A DNA stretch of 64,000 bases from Canna indica (Eukaryota > Streptophyta > Magnoliopsida > Zingiberales > Cannaceae). The notes below the pieces were generated by a model that was given only the letters and a program-made list of their open reading frames with translations, had not been told where the DNA came from and searched no databases. Positions within the stretch are counted from its first letter, which is position 1; every line of letters starts with the position of its first letter. Location of the stretch: the NCBI GenBank assembly GCA_034359265.1, contig CP136891.1, positions 57,946,001 to 58,010,000 on the forward strand, written 5' to 3'. This document shows, piece by piece, positions 1 to 11,800 of the stretch. A program made the translations under genes and the position numbers.

Positions 1-1157
1 TTTGGATTTTGGGTTTGGTTTCCTTCATCATCATCATGCATTTTCAAGGAATATACAAATAATTTAGACCCAAAAAACTAGACTCTATATCTTATTCATC
101 TTTCGAACATCGATCAATGTCCTTTAGGATTTTTTAATTTATCGTCAATCTTCTGATTGCGACGTCGCATGCTACTCAACTTGGAACTTGTAATTATTTT
201 TCAATTAAACGCTACTTCCGATCGAGTTTGTTATCACTAAAATCAAGATTAAAATCCTTCAGCCAATGAGTCCTTTCTCATATAGGCTCTCTCATAATGC
301 CTAGGACTAGATTATGATCTCGAATCAACACACACCTTAGTCGGTGACATATGAGGCTTAGTCTAATAGTAGCTCCACATTAACTTGGGCAATTATATCT
401 CACAACGGCTCTTTCACTAGTCGAAGACTACATTAATAGCTATTATCATTCATCAATTTTATAGGTTTTAGCCTAATGCTTAAGTTGAAATTGGTACATA
501 GTAATGCACCATCAAGTTTTATTGACCAACATAACATATAATATTTTTTTAATATGGAACTAAACTACGTTACTATGTCATTATCGTTAATAAGGTTATT
601 TTGATCATTTTTCTTTTTATTCTTTATGTATTCCTTGTGTTAATTAAATGAAGTAATAAATATTTCTAGTCTACCTTAATGTTATTCCATCAAACAAATG
701 GAGCCGGTGTTTGGATCCGTTTGTACGACCAGATCAGTTGGAACCAACCAGTGTCTCTCTAGTCTCTATTCTCTGTAAATATTCCGCCGCTGGTCGCCTC
801 TCTACCTCAATTCGTCGCCGCCTGCAGTGCCCCCAATTATCGTTCTCTGCGGTGTTCACATGCCACTCCCCTCCCTCCACAATGTAAGCTCCAATCTCCT
901 CCACTTGCATTGGAATCTTGCCCTCTTTCTTCATCCCTCATTATCAGTTTGCTCATTTGCTTATTTTCCCTACCTACCTCGCTCCAATTAGCATCTTCAT
1001 CGTGTTTTGATCAGAAGCTTTCCTTGCGATTTGAGTTTGATCTCTTGTTTTTTCATTTTTCTTTGGACTTTGTGATCGTAATGCTTGATCTTTTGTTCTA
1101 CTTGAATACGAATGATGGGAAGGCAATGGTGGAGACAACTTAACTTGGAATCCTCTT
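1..1157 (+). pseudogene. Detached duplicate of TBCA promoter and 5' leader
   Basis: Positions 1-675 match 39348-39951 and 676-1157 match 44208-44702, in the same orientation and with scattered substitutions and small indels. Together these two blocks make up the region upstream of the intact TBCA gene. The pyrimidine-rich leader around 780-900 and the splice donor GTAAGC at 884 are both kept, but no TBCA coding exon follows. Similarity fades after 1157, just before a solo LTR. This copy lacks the LINE found in the other one, so it shows the pre-insertion state. Short ORFs here, such as the minus-strand one at 734-934, are antisense shadows of the leader. Whether the duplicate extends left of base 1 cannot be seen. 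Confidence 0.85.
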
Positions 1158-1480
1158 GTTCTCCTTGCTCTGGAAACACCGTGTTGGCCTAAGTTTATCA
1201 ACCTTGGTCTTAATTTCAATTTTGATGATAACAAACATGGAACTAATATTTTCATGGAGAAATATTTTCAGATTCCATATCGGTTGGCGCACGACGTCCG
1301 TGATTGAAAATATTGAAAAATCGATGAATCAAAAGGACGTTGATCGACGCGCTCGGACTCTTCGGGAATAATAGAGTTTAGGTTTAGGGTGTCTACAATG
1401 ATTGTATTAATCGTTATAATGATGCAAATATCCTAGGACATGAACCTAATCAATTAGCAAGACTTTCCAAGTCACAAACA

Positions 1481-1740
1481 ACATTCCGGATGAGATATTG
1501 GAACATCCCGGATGGGATGTTGTAACATTTCGTAATATCCCAAATTACGGGATGAGATGTTGTAACATTCTGGAATATCCTAGATGGAATATTGTACCTT
1601 TCTAGAATATTCCGGATGGGATGTTGTAACATTTCGGAATAGCCCGGATGGAATGTTGTAACATTCTGGAACATCCCGGAATAGCCTAGAACATCTCGGA
1701 TGAACATTCCAGAAAACTGTCCAAAATTCTCAGAATATCC
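1481..1740. repeat. Minisatellite with self-complementary unit, inside LTR A1
   Basis: About six to seven imperfect copies of a 30-35 bp unit of the type 'ggatgggatgttgtaacat..cggaatat'. Each unit contains a near-palindrome, for example ACATCCCGGATGGGATGT, so single strands could form a row of small hairpins. The related LTR A2 has no such block at the matching place. The minus-strand ORF across it is a repetitive translation with no protein-like character. Confidence 0.8.
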
Positions 1741-2063
1741 CCAACGACTCTATTATGAATTTCTACATATTGAGCTTATTGGGAATCGAGCTCTTACCCT
1801 TGGGATCTCTATATAAGCTATCAAACTTGTATTCCTTTGGTTTTAAACTATTCATTGAGTCATTCTAACAATATTTGAAGTTTTTATTGAGCCATTTCTC
1901 TCAAACCCTAGTTTTGAGATTCTACCTTCTTGATTGAGCCTTCAACCATGAGTTTCATCCTCAAAGGCATCAAAAGGAGCTAGGTGATATTGTCTTGGAG
2001 CTAAGTATATGTTGTATTATTTATTTGCTCCATTACTTGTGTATTTTCTTGTTTAGTTCATCG

Positions 2064-3300
2064 TGTTGGCCTAAGGTTTTCAATCTTGGTCTTAATATCA
2101 ATTTTGGTGATAACAAACATGAAACTAATAATTTCATGGAGAATTATTTTTTGATTCTATATCGGTTAGCGCACGACGTCCATGATCAAAAATATTGGAG
2201 AAATCAGAAAATCGAAAAGATGTTGGTCGACGGCTCTGATTCGTTGGGAAGATAGAGTCTAGGTTTATGGTATCTAGATAAATTATAAAATTCTCATTAT
2301 GATGCAAAGACCCCTAAAGAACCAAACCCGTAATTCAAAACCCGAATCGAAGAAAGAACCCGATTGAAACTGAATGAGAAAGTACATGTACTATAGTAAA
2401 GTACCGGTACATAAGGCTTCTAAAGCCAGGGATTCTAAAGCCACAAAAGGCTTCCGACCGATGACCGATCTCTCGGGCGATCGACCAGCCACTGACTGGG
2501 AGGTGCCAATGGTAAAAAAAAATGCCCGTTAGGAGTGGATATCTTGGCTCCTTTCCTCATGGCTTATAAATACAAGCCATGAGAGCCTTCCTCACCAGTT
2601 GTTGAACCTATTAAGCCATCATTTGATCCTATACTAAGCATTCATTGAGATATTCTTTGTAAACCGTAGCTTTGATCCTCACATTTTTGATTGAGTATTC
2701 ATTCTTCATCGATTCATTATCTTGAGGTATCAAGAGGACTAGAGAGTTTTTTTTTGAGCTAAGTATTTGTTGTTTGATTTATTTGTTCCATTGTTTGTGT
2801 ATTTTGTTGTTATTTACATTGTATTTGAGGTTGTGGAGACCTAGGTTGATAGGTCTTGTATGGTTGGTGGTTGCCTTGGTATTAAAGCTTAATTCCACCG
2901 GTGTAAACGTAGTTTGCTAGGATTAGTTGAGTTGTCCTAAGGGTTGAGGTGAGTGAGTGCTCTCGGTAGGAAGGTGAGATACTTCCGGGTGTGGAAGTGC
3001 CCTCTGGTGTAAATTCCTCTGTGTAAGGAAACTAATTAATCTAGTTAAACTAGTTTGGAAATACTAAGTGGGGTGCTTAGGTAGTGGAGTAGGCATTGGG
3101 GCCGAACCATTATAAATTGCATTGTGTTAGTATTGCTTATCTTGATTGTGTTGAATTACTTCTTATTTATTGCTTCCGCTTGCTATTAATATTATTTTTA
3201 GCCTAATTACTAATCAATAAACGGTTAAATATGGAATTAGGTTAAAATTTTAGCAAGCACACTATTCATCCTCCCTCTAGTGTAGGTCATTTCAATAACA
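2064..3300 (+). repeat. Solo LTR A2 nested in LTR A1
   Basis: A 1,237-bp LTR beginning TGTTGGCC and ending AATAACA. It is flanked by 5-bp duplications that differ at one base (CATCG at 2059-2063, CATTG at 3301-3305). It lies inside a second LTR of the same family, whose halves match it on both sides. A TATA-like TATAAATA is at about 2564. Its 3' part (2770-3300) aligns with 3306-3850 and, reversed, with 16808-17050, and more loosely with 61480-61915. Confidence 0.8.
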
Positions 3301-3855
3301 CATTGTTACTCAAGTTTGTAAAGATCTAGTTGTAGATCTTGAGTTTGGTGGTTACCTTGGTGTTGAGGCTTAAATCCACCGGTGTAAACTTAGTTTGCTA
3401 GGATTAGTGATTGTTATCCTTAGGTAATAGTGAGGTGGGAGAGTGCGCTCGATAGGAAGGCAGAGACTTTCGGGTGTGGAAGTGCCTTCAGTGTGAGGGT
3501 GAGACTTTCGGGTGTGGAAGTGCCCTCGGTGTGAGAGCGTAGACTTTTCGGGGGAAATTTCTCATTGTAAGGAAACACTCATAACCTAGTAAAGTTAAGT
3601 TTGGAAATCCTAAGCGGGGGTGCCTAGGTAGTGGAGTAGGCATTGTGGCCGAACTACTATAAATTAAAGTTTTAGCATTCTTTACTTTGCGTATTGAATT
3701 TCTTATTGTTTATCTTGCTTCCGCTTGCTATTAAATTGTAATTTGCCTAACTCATCAAGAAACATTTAAAACCGAAATTAGGCTAAATATTTAGTTACCA
3801 AACTATTCAAACCCCCCTCCCTCCTTCTAGTGTAGGCCATTTCACGAACACACCA

Positions 3856-4290
3856 TTTCCAAGGACGTTCGTCCAAAGGTTGAGCGGGGAGGTACTATTT
3901 ATAGCGAACAAGTCATGACCTTTTTACAAAAAGGCCCTCCCGACACTCAAAATCCCAATATATATATAATATGGAGAAATATGCGGATTAGTATTCGAAA
4001 TTAAATTAAAAAATGAAGAAATATGCGGATATAACATTCTCACCCCCTTAAAAGAATTTGGTCCCCAAATTCATGCACAAAATGACCATAAACTTCATAG
4101 CTCTCCAAGGGAATAAAAGAGGATAAATATATAACACAAAACGACGTCAACAAAAATATAAATACACCACGCTGTAATACAAATAGCTCTTAAGTAAAAT
4201 TAATTTAGCACCTATAAGACTTATTCATACTAGTCATTAACACGTCCTACTCCCTATTACCTTAAGGATTCTATGCTATAATACCAAATT
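3856..4290 (-). mobile_element. Ty3-gypsy 3' internal end and LTR start, minus strand, deleted
   Basis: Read on the minus strand, 4070-4030 carries the sequence 'ggggaccaaattcttttaa' followed by a G-run and GAGAATG. This is the usual sequence just before the 3' LTR in many plant Ty3-gypsy elements (polypurine tract and LTR start). A TATA-like 'ataaatagt' follows near 3900. About 200 bp further up is a primer-binding-like sequence of a minus-strand element (4267-4290). If both belong to one element, nearly all of its coding region has been deleted. They may instead come from different elements. Confidence 0.45.
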
Positions 4291-5908
4291 TGTTATGCCC
4301 CACCTAGAATTACCCCCAAATGAAGAGTGTCACCTACGATTCGCGTAACAAAAAATCCAATAAGACACAACATAAACTTAAAATTTCTTCACAATAAAAT
4401 AGTGGAATAATAGTTTACACAATAATAAAATATTCATAAGGAAAAATATATACAACACTATGGGAATCGACGTCAGAGCACGCCTCCTTTATTCTATCTA
4501 ACTAGATTTCCCCGACTACAAACTCGCACCTACGGATCTGAGGCATAAACAAGAGGAAAATCAGCGGAAGAATGAGTAGGACTCAACGTCAATATGACAA
4601 ACACTAAGATAATAACTCTAAATACCATGAACTTCAATAAATGCAAATATACTCTAAAATTAACTCTACTAGCTCTTCTTGCACCAATGCCACCTATATA
4701 CAGTATGTCAACGAATCAAGAGTGGTATGGACAAGAGCTCCATGGGTTTCCCCTTGTACTATCGCACCTGAGAGTGGTTCTTCCCGTCCGCTCGTACAAA
4801 GAGAACGACTATCCAAGGATAGCCTGCGGGCACTGCACAATGCCCCCACGCCGCAGCTCATCTCCTAAATATCGGTATTTCTTGGCCGTAGACTCCCTTA
4901 GGTCTATTGGGCCGTAAAAATGTCTCCGCCCGAAGCGCGAGGCTAATGGATCGCAAATAGATCATCATAATAAATAAAGCACTATTGAATGCAGCAATAT
5001 CATGCCAATTTTAAAAACACTACCATAACACATCTCCTTAATGCATATATAAGAAATGTAACACAAAGTCATTGTAACACATGATAATAACCCTTATGAG
5101 CACAGTTTTAGCACATGGCATCTCCAATATATATAATCAACATAATAATACCAATATGATAATAGATATATCATCTAGATGAGCGCTACATGTCTTGGTT
5201 CAAATAATTATGCAAGGAACTCCAAGGAATAATACTGAATCAAAACTCAATAAATAATAGCACAACAAGAAAAATATCACCAAGTGTAGGGTCCACAGGA
5301 GTCTAGGAGAGGATCTACTAACAAATGACAATTTCAAGCTCCAATATCAAAATATTATTTTTAAAGAATAAAATATACTCGGCACGAAAATTGAAGCACC
5401 AAAACTCCACACTGTTCAAATGATACATATATCATTTGGAAAATCGGACTTCACAAATGAATATATCCAGAACATCGATCACATAAAGATTTATATAAAA
5501 TATGTCAAAATCCAACTTAGAAAAACCCCCAAAATTAATTTCTGATAAAACTCCTAAATTTTCATTTAAAATCATCTACAATTAACTCATATTCTATATA
5601 TAACAATTTATAACACTGTTATACATAACACTCATACTTGTCTATCAGCATCAGAAACACTGCTATAATAAATATAACACCTAATATTTTGAACATTGTT
5701 ATAAATCTCAAATAACACTATTATAACAATATATCGTCGTTACAAAGTTCGTAACGGTGACACATGAGTAAGGGAAATTAGGGCTTCCCCTTCTCCAAAA
5801 TATAAGCGACCGGTGCGTGAACCCCGGGCGGCGAGTCCGCCGCCCTCTCCCGCTCCACCGGGTGGTGATTGCCGCCTGGAGAAACCACGGCTAGCACCGC
5901 CCAAATAT
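4291..5908 (-). mobile_element. Ty3-gypsy LTR-like sequence, minus strand
   Basis: The left end starts TGTTATGCCCC. Read on the minus strand this is an LTR terminus (GGGGCATAACA) followed by 'ttggtattatagcatag', a degenerate form of the 'tggtatcagagc' primer-binding site for initiator tRNA-Met. The minus-strand element would therefore extend leftwards, where only debris remains. The block contains GC-rich stretches near 5810-5900. The right boundary is taken where the plus-strand LTR begins and is uncertain. The ORFs at 4594-4917 show no recognisable protein. Confidence 0.45.
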
Positions 5909-8645
5909 TGTAATATCCTAGATATTATTATTTAATTTTGTTATTATTGTGATTGTCAGCCTAGCGGGCTAGTCCGAGGTCGAGCCGAGTCGACTCATGG
6001 TCTGGTGCGAGCTTGCGAGCTCGTGTAGGTAGGAATATGAATTATACGATTTCTTTTCCTGTGTAGATAAATTTATTTAATTATTCTATTGCATGTGCTT
6101 GATTTATTAAATTATGTTACATATGGATGTGCATGTGATTGATGTTTGTATTTAGCATAATGTTAGTTTGGGTTAGCGGGTTGGATTCGAGCTCGAGGCG
6201 GATGCGGGTTTGTTAAGAGGGTTAGTAGAATGAGGTTTTGAGGAGGGGAGTATAAAATCCCCCCTCATTGGCTAAGCGGCTCCCTATTGGATTCGCACCA
6301 ACCGAGAAGGAGAGAGAGGAGCCGCAAACCACTAAGCCGCCGCCCCTCTCCCCCCTTTCCTTGGAGCCGCCGCCCTCAAGCACCAAGCCGCTGAGCCTCC
6401 CCCCCCTTTTCTTCCCCTTTTCATTGGAGGCCAAGCCGTCGGCTTGTTTGAAGTCGGCACCTTCTCCCCTTTCTTGAAGCCGCTGCCCCTTCTTGAGGAG
6501 CCAAGCTGCTGCACCTTTGAGGCCGGATTCGGAGGCCGTTGCTTGGAAATTCGTCTCTATTCCTTCTTCCTAATCGAGTGAGTGGTTTTACCTCTCATCT
6601 TCTCGGGTTTTCACTTGTGTTCTTGAGCCGATTTGGGCGTTGTGACATTCTTGATTATTTCCCGTCGATTTTTGTGTTTGATCATCGAAATCTTGTGTCG
6701 ACTTGTGGGAAGGAACCCGAGGTTTCCCCTTTGTGGCTCGATAGTCTTAGGACTACCCTAGGGGTGCTCGGCCAAGGTGGAAGAAGGGGTGCCCTCAAGG
6801 TGTTTGATGAAATGTCTAAGAAATGACTCTTGTGTATTCTTTTGAGATCTTTATATTGAATTGCTTACCAATTTAGGTTCTTATAATGTTATTGCATGCC
6901 TTGAAATTAAATTTGTGATTTTTGGATATTAATCATTTTTTACTAGGATATGATTTGATCTTGATGTCATGGGTGTTCTTGATAAAGGTTCTTGATCATG
7001 AAGCTTGATTCTTGTTTAAAGATGATATTGATGCTTGCTAATCTTGTTTAACAAATATGATTTTTATGAGATTTATCTCAATGTTATAAATATATTTTGA
7101 TAGTGATTAAGAATTTAATTTCTGTAAATTTCGAATTAATTACCATGGTATGCTGAAAAATCAATCTTGTTGAAAACTTCATGCTGTATTGTTGATTCAG
7201 GACTGATTTTAAAAACTTTGTTGTGATATGTATAATTTAGAACATAGTCATGTAACCTATTATTTTGACCAGAAAATATAGTCTGGATCCATAGGACACA
7301 CTTTGGATGTCAGATTCGACTTGGGTGCACCAGTTTTAGGCTCAACAGTAAACTGAAAATAAAATCCTAATTTTGGCAAATGGAAATTTTAATTGAATAA
7401 TTAAAATTCATGGGGAAGTATAATATGTAAAGAGAAAACAAATTAAATTATATGCATGAAATAAAACCTCATGGGTTTATGATATTACGGGTCTAGGAGT
7501 TGGGATCGAGCATTGGGTGTTGTGGAGTTTTTCAATAAAGACATCCCTAAGACACCGTAGGAGACACTTGACTTAGGTATTGTTAGCGTCATATTTTTAT
7601 GAATGGCAGAGAGGCTCGGATAGGAGCCAGATTGCGGGCTTGGCCCGGGAGGTTGGATGGCTAATTCCTAACCTGTGTTTAAGGAACAAGTTCGGATGAG
7701 CAAAACCCGATTGTTCCTGCGTTTCTCGTAGAGCAAGTTCGGATGGGCAAATCTCGATTACTCCCGAGTGTCATTTGAGGAATAAGTTCGGATGGGCGAA
7801 TCCTGATTATTCCTGCGCTCTCTTTAAGGAACAATCTCGGATGGGCGAATCCCGATTACTCCCAAGTGTCATTTAAGGAATAAGTTCAGATGGGTGAATC
7901 CAGATTATTCCTGCGCTTTATCTAGGGGTTCTATTATAGGATAAGCTCGGATGGGCCAATCTCGATTATCCTCACAACCCTTGAGTGTGATGTGTGCCTT
8001 AGGTTACGGGTAGGCCGAGGCATGTTGAATTTCACTGCTTAGTGAAATTATTTGCCTTTGGGGCATGAGATGGCCAGTTGGCATGTTACCTAGTTATACC
8101 ACTTGATGATCTACCCCTGTATGAGATAGGGGCATTTTATTCTCTCTCTGTGTTTGTTTTTCTGGTGGGGGTTGGTAGAACCGCTCTCTGAGTTCTTTGA
8201 ACTCACCCATTGTCATTTTTGTTTTTTTTGCAGAGCCTGATCGGTGAGGCGGGCTGGAGTACTTGGCACGACTGGAGGGGCAGAGGAGCCACATTGATCT
8301 CATAGTAGTCCTAGTTAGGGGTTGTAGTCGAGTTTTTTTTGGTAGTTTGTCATGCACCTGTCTTTTGATATTTTGGAGTTGTAGTCCCTTGGGAACATTC
8401 ATGTCTTTCATTTTAGATTTCACTTATAAATGAATCGTTGAACTTTGATTTATTGTTTCTGCACTTTACTGTTTTGCTAAACTTACTTCTAATGAAATCT
8501 GGTTTGGTTTTTCATTTAAAATAAAACTCATTTCATTCTTTCCACTATATATTATTGTTATGAGTTGGCATATACATGGGTTAGATTGTGGGGTATAGGC
8601 ATGTATACCTTGGCCGGTCATGTGACCCTGAGTTGGGGCGTGACA
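5909..8645 (+). repeat. 5' LTR of Ty3-gypsy element (plus strand)
   Basis: The proposed LTR starts TGTAATATCC and ends GGGCGTGACA, the typical TG...CA limits. It is followed directly by a primer-binding-like sequence at 8649. Its length of about 2.7 kb is long but possible for plant gypsy families. It holds a GC-rich segment (6260-6540), an array of hairpin-forming repeats (7683-7973) and AT-rich DNA. No matching 3' LTR is in the window. The left limit is inferred from the TG start only. ORFs at 6222-6826 are low-complexity Pro/Gly-rich readings that I do not treat as genes. Confidence 0.6.
7683..7973. repeat. Six-unit tandem array of hairpin-forming repeats in the LTR
   Basis: Units start at about 7683, 7731, 7779, 7828, 7877 and 7938, so the spacing is 48-49 bp for the first five and about 61 bp before the last. 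Each unit has the form GGAATAAGTTCGGATGGGC followed by gaatcc.gattattcc. The outer GGAATAA/TTATTCC and inner TCGGAT/ATCC.GA parts pair as a stem. Changes in one arm are often matched in the other (GGAACAA with TTGTTCC, GGAATAA with TTATTCC, GAGCAA with TTACTC partly). Confidence 0.85.
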
Positions 8646-8648
8646 ATA

Positions 8649-8660
8649 TTGTATCAGAGC
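8649..8660 (+). promoter_or_regulatory. Primer-binding site of the gypsy element
   Basis: The sequence TTGTATCAGAGC lies 3 bp after the presumed LTR end and differs by one base from TGGTATCAGAGC-type sites, which pair with the 3' end of initiator tRNA-Met and prime minus-strand DNA synthesis in many plant Ty3-gypsy elements. Confidence 0.7.
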
Positions 8661-8865
8661 ATGTGGTTCGGTCTGACTACGACCTAGAGTTTATTTACCG
8701 TATAGGGCATTGCTAGCGTGTCAGTATACGGTAGGGTTGTCCTTATGAGATCAATGGGCTAAGTCTGCACCTCAGTGCGACTTGTGGTTAGTTTATTTTA
8801 AGATTCAAAGGTGAATCATTTCATTTATTGATGATGTTCTCTTTTTGGTGGCTCCAGTGTGATGG

Positions 8866-11800
8866 AGGCTTTTAGTGTCGCATAAAGTGGCAGTGGCAGT
8901 AACTCTACACGAGGCCAAGGTCGAGGCTAGAGCGGAGGCTGACGGTGGCGTCGGGGTCGTAAAAATAGACGATCAGTTGAGGAGGAACTAGGATAGTCTC
9001 AGGGTAGCACAGCTTGAGGCCGTGAATGACCCTGTGCTAGAGAGTGCACCATTTTTAGGGCAACCTTTGTATGGGTGCCTGGATTAGAGATTCTTGCAAT
9101 GTTTGCTTAGTATCTTGAATGATTCATTGGTTCTCGTCATATAGTTTAAATATCTATGGTGCAGTTTAGTTAGGGCAGCCCTAGGGATCCTAAGGGGCCT
9201 GTTGATAGAGTTCTGCATAAGGGATTTGTAGGGGTTGGTTGATGGTAAATTTCCCTTATAGCCAAAATTTTGGATTGATTGGAGGATCTTTCTACTAGAT
9301 TTCAGGAAATATAAATTAGGGGTGTAGAGCGACCTTATGCTTAAGAGCCATGATTATGTGCGACCAGATTTGAGCAAGACCCTAAGCCGTTTCACTCTGA
9401 GGCATGTTTTGGGGGTGTGGATAGGTTGGGCACTTCAGAAAGGATTGTCCCGGCAGAGGTAGTCAGCAGTTTGATCAGACCAGAGGGAAGGCACCGATGT
9501 CAGTAGGTTTTGTAGCTCAGATGGGTCAAACTCAGGACGGAGGCCAGCGAGCCACTGGTTCAGAGAGACCCGTTGCACGGGTATTTGCATTGAACCGAGA
9601 GGGTGATGAGGCGTCCAGGGGCAGTAATGACAGGTAACCTTATTGTTGGTTACGCTATTGCATTTGTTTTGTTTGATCCAGGTTCTATGCATTCATTTGT
9701 TTCTGCATGGTTTGCTACTAAATTGTCGGTGAAACCCTCTATACTTGATTTGTCTCTTGTGGTATCTACGCCTACGGGCGATCCTCTGTTGGCAAAGACA
9801 GTCTTTCTGGACTGCGAGTTGGTCATTTGTGGACATGTGTTGATGGCCGAGTTGACACTCCTGCCGATGCTGGAGCTTGATGTGATTTTGGGCATGGACT
9901 GGTTGGCGGACCATTTCGCCTCAGTGGACTGCAGGGCTAAGACTGTGACCTTCAGTAAGCCCGGATTGCCCTAGTTTACCTTCCAGGGTGAGGGAAGGGG
10001 GGATTCGTTCATGGTCATTTCAGCTCTCAAGATCCGGAAGCTGCTTCTAGGCGATTGCCAATCCTTCTTGGCCTTTGTGTCTGTGGCAGAGGGAAGCGGA
10101 TGTGTGGCTAGGGGCATTGAGGGAACACGAGTGGTATGCGAGTTATCTGATGTTTCCCCAGAGGAGTTGTCAAGTTTGCCCCTAGATAGGGAGATTGAGT
10201 TCTGTATTGATTTGCAGCCTGGGGTGAAGCCGATCTCCATTCCGCAGTATCGGATGGCACCAGCTGTGTTGAGGGAGTTGAAGTCCCAATTGCAGGAGCT
10301 GCTTGAGTTGGGCTTCATTCGCCCAAGTGTTTCGCCTTGGGGGTGCTCCAGTGCTCTTATGATTTGTTTGGGTCCATGCAGATGTGCATTGATTATCGAC
10401 AGCTTAACAAGGTGACAGTGAAGAACCGTTATCCGCTGCCCAGGATCGATGATATGTTTGATCAACTTCAGGGGGCTCAGTGGTTTTCCAAGATTGACAT
10501 GCGGTCAATGTACCATCTATTGAGAATCCGGGATAGTGACATTCTAAAGACGTCTTTCAGGTCGAGGTATAGTCACTATGAGTTCCTGGTTATGTGATTC
10601 GAGTTGACTAATGCACCTGTAGCATTTATGGATCTGATGAACCGAGTGTTCAGGGAATACTTGGATAAATTTGTGATAGTGTTTATTGATGACATCTTGA
10701 TATATTTCAGGAGCAGGGAGGAGCATGCTGAGCACTTGAGGGTAGTGCTGGAGACTCTCAGGGAGCACATATTGTATGGCAAATTCTCTAATTGCGAGTT
10801 CTGGCTGGAGAGTGTAAGGTTCCTTGGCCATGTGGTGTCCAGTGAAGGGGTAAAGGTGGACCCCGCAAAGATAGAAGTAGTTTAGAATTAAAAGAGGTCG
10901 ACTTATGTCATAGAGATTCGCAGCTTCCTGGGGTTGGCAGGTTATTACATAATATTTATGAAGAATTTCTCCAGGATTGCAGCACCCATCCGCCTGACTC
11001 TGAAGAAGGTCAAGTTCAACTGGGATAATAAGTGTGAAGAGAGCTTTTAAAAGCTCAATGACCGATTGACGTCGGCACCAGTTCTAGATGTACCCTTGGG
11101 CTCGGGGGGGAAGGGGGGGTTTGTTGTTTATTGTGATGTCTCCTGAGTCGGCTTGGGTTGTGTGTTAATGCAGAATGGCAGAGTGATAGCTTATGCCTCC
11201 CGGCAATTGAAGGTTCATGAGAAGAATTACCAGACTCATGATCTTGAGCTAACAATAGTGATGTTCGCATTGAAGTTGTGGCGTCACTACCTTTATGGCG
11301 AGGCTTGTGAGATATACACTTAGGGGTGGTAATTTTATCTGCATCAGCTAACTAAAAACCGCATCTACATCGTATCCAATCCATATCCGCAAGTAAAAAT
11401 GGATATGGATACGAATACAGATTTAGAAAATTTATATCCGCGCGGATACAGTGCGAATAGGATATGACTGTGGATCCGCACTGTATCCGCACCGCTTATC
11501 CGCGTCTTTGAATTAATATTTTACTCATATAAGTTATTAATATATAAAAAAGCTTTATGATAATTTTATGTCAAGATGAATTTTGAAATATATTATATAT
11601 TTGTTTTGGATCAATGAATTGGTAATTTATTGATTTTTTAATTAAATATATTATTTTAATATATTATTATTAAATATGGTGCGAATACGGATGCGGTGCA
11701 GATATCTGTATTTGAAGCAGTGCGGATATGGATATCCATATTCACATCCGTAGCGGATATAGTGAGGATACGAATGTGCGGATATGGGGTATGGTGCGGA

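Larger units (their letters stand above)
1182..3850 (+). repeat. Solo LTR A1, split by nested solo LTR A2
   Basis: The sequence starts TGTTGGCC and ends ACGAACA, and is flanked by near-matching 5-bp duplications (CACCG at 1177-1181, CACCA at 3851-3855). Removing the nested copy at 2064-3300 joins two halves that align along the length of A2. A TATA-like TATATAA lies at about 1810. The 3' half (3306-3850) carries the conserved 'gccgaac.actataaatt' block and ends 'ttctagtgtaggccatttca', as does A2. No internal retrotransposon genes flank it, so it is a solo LTR. The family resembles plant Copia LTR or leader sequences, but that assignment is from memory and not firm. Confidence 0.75.

Noticed and set aside
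6222..6514. Gly/Pro-rich ORFs on both strands in the LTR
   Set aside because: Composition-driven readings of a GC-rich LTR segment, overlapping on both strands, with no domain.
7683..7973. CRISPR-like regularly spaced repeats
   Set aside because: The 'spacers' are only 10-15 bp and are themselves repeated, units are diverged, and the block lies in a plant LTR. It is a minisatellite with hairpins.
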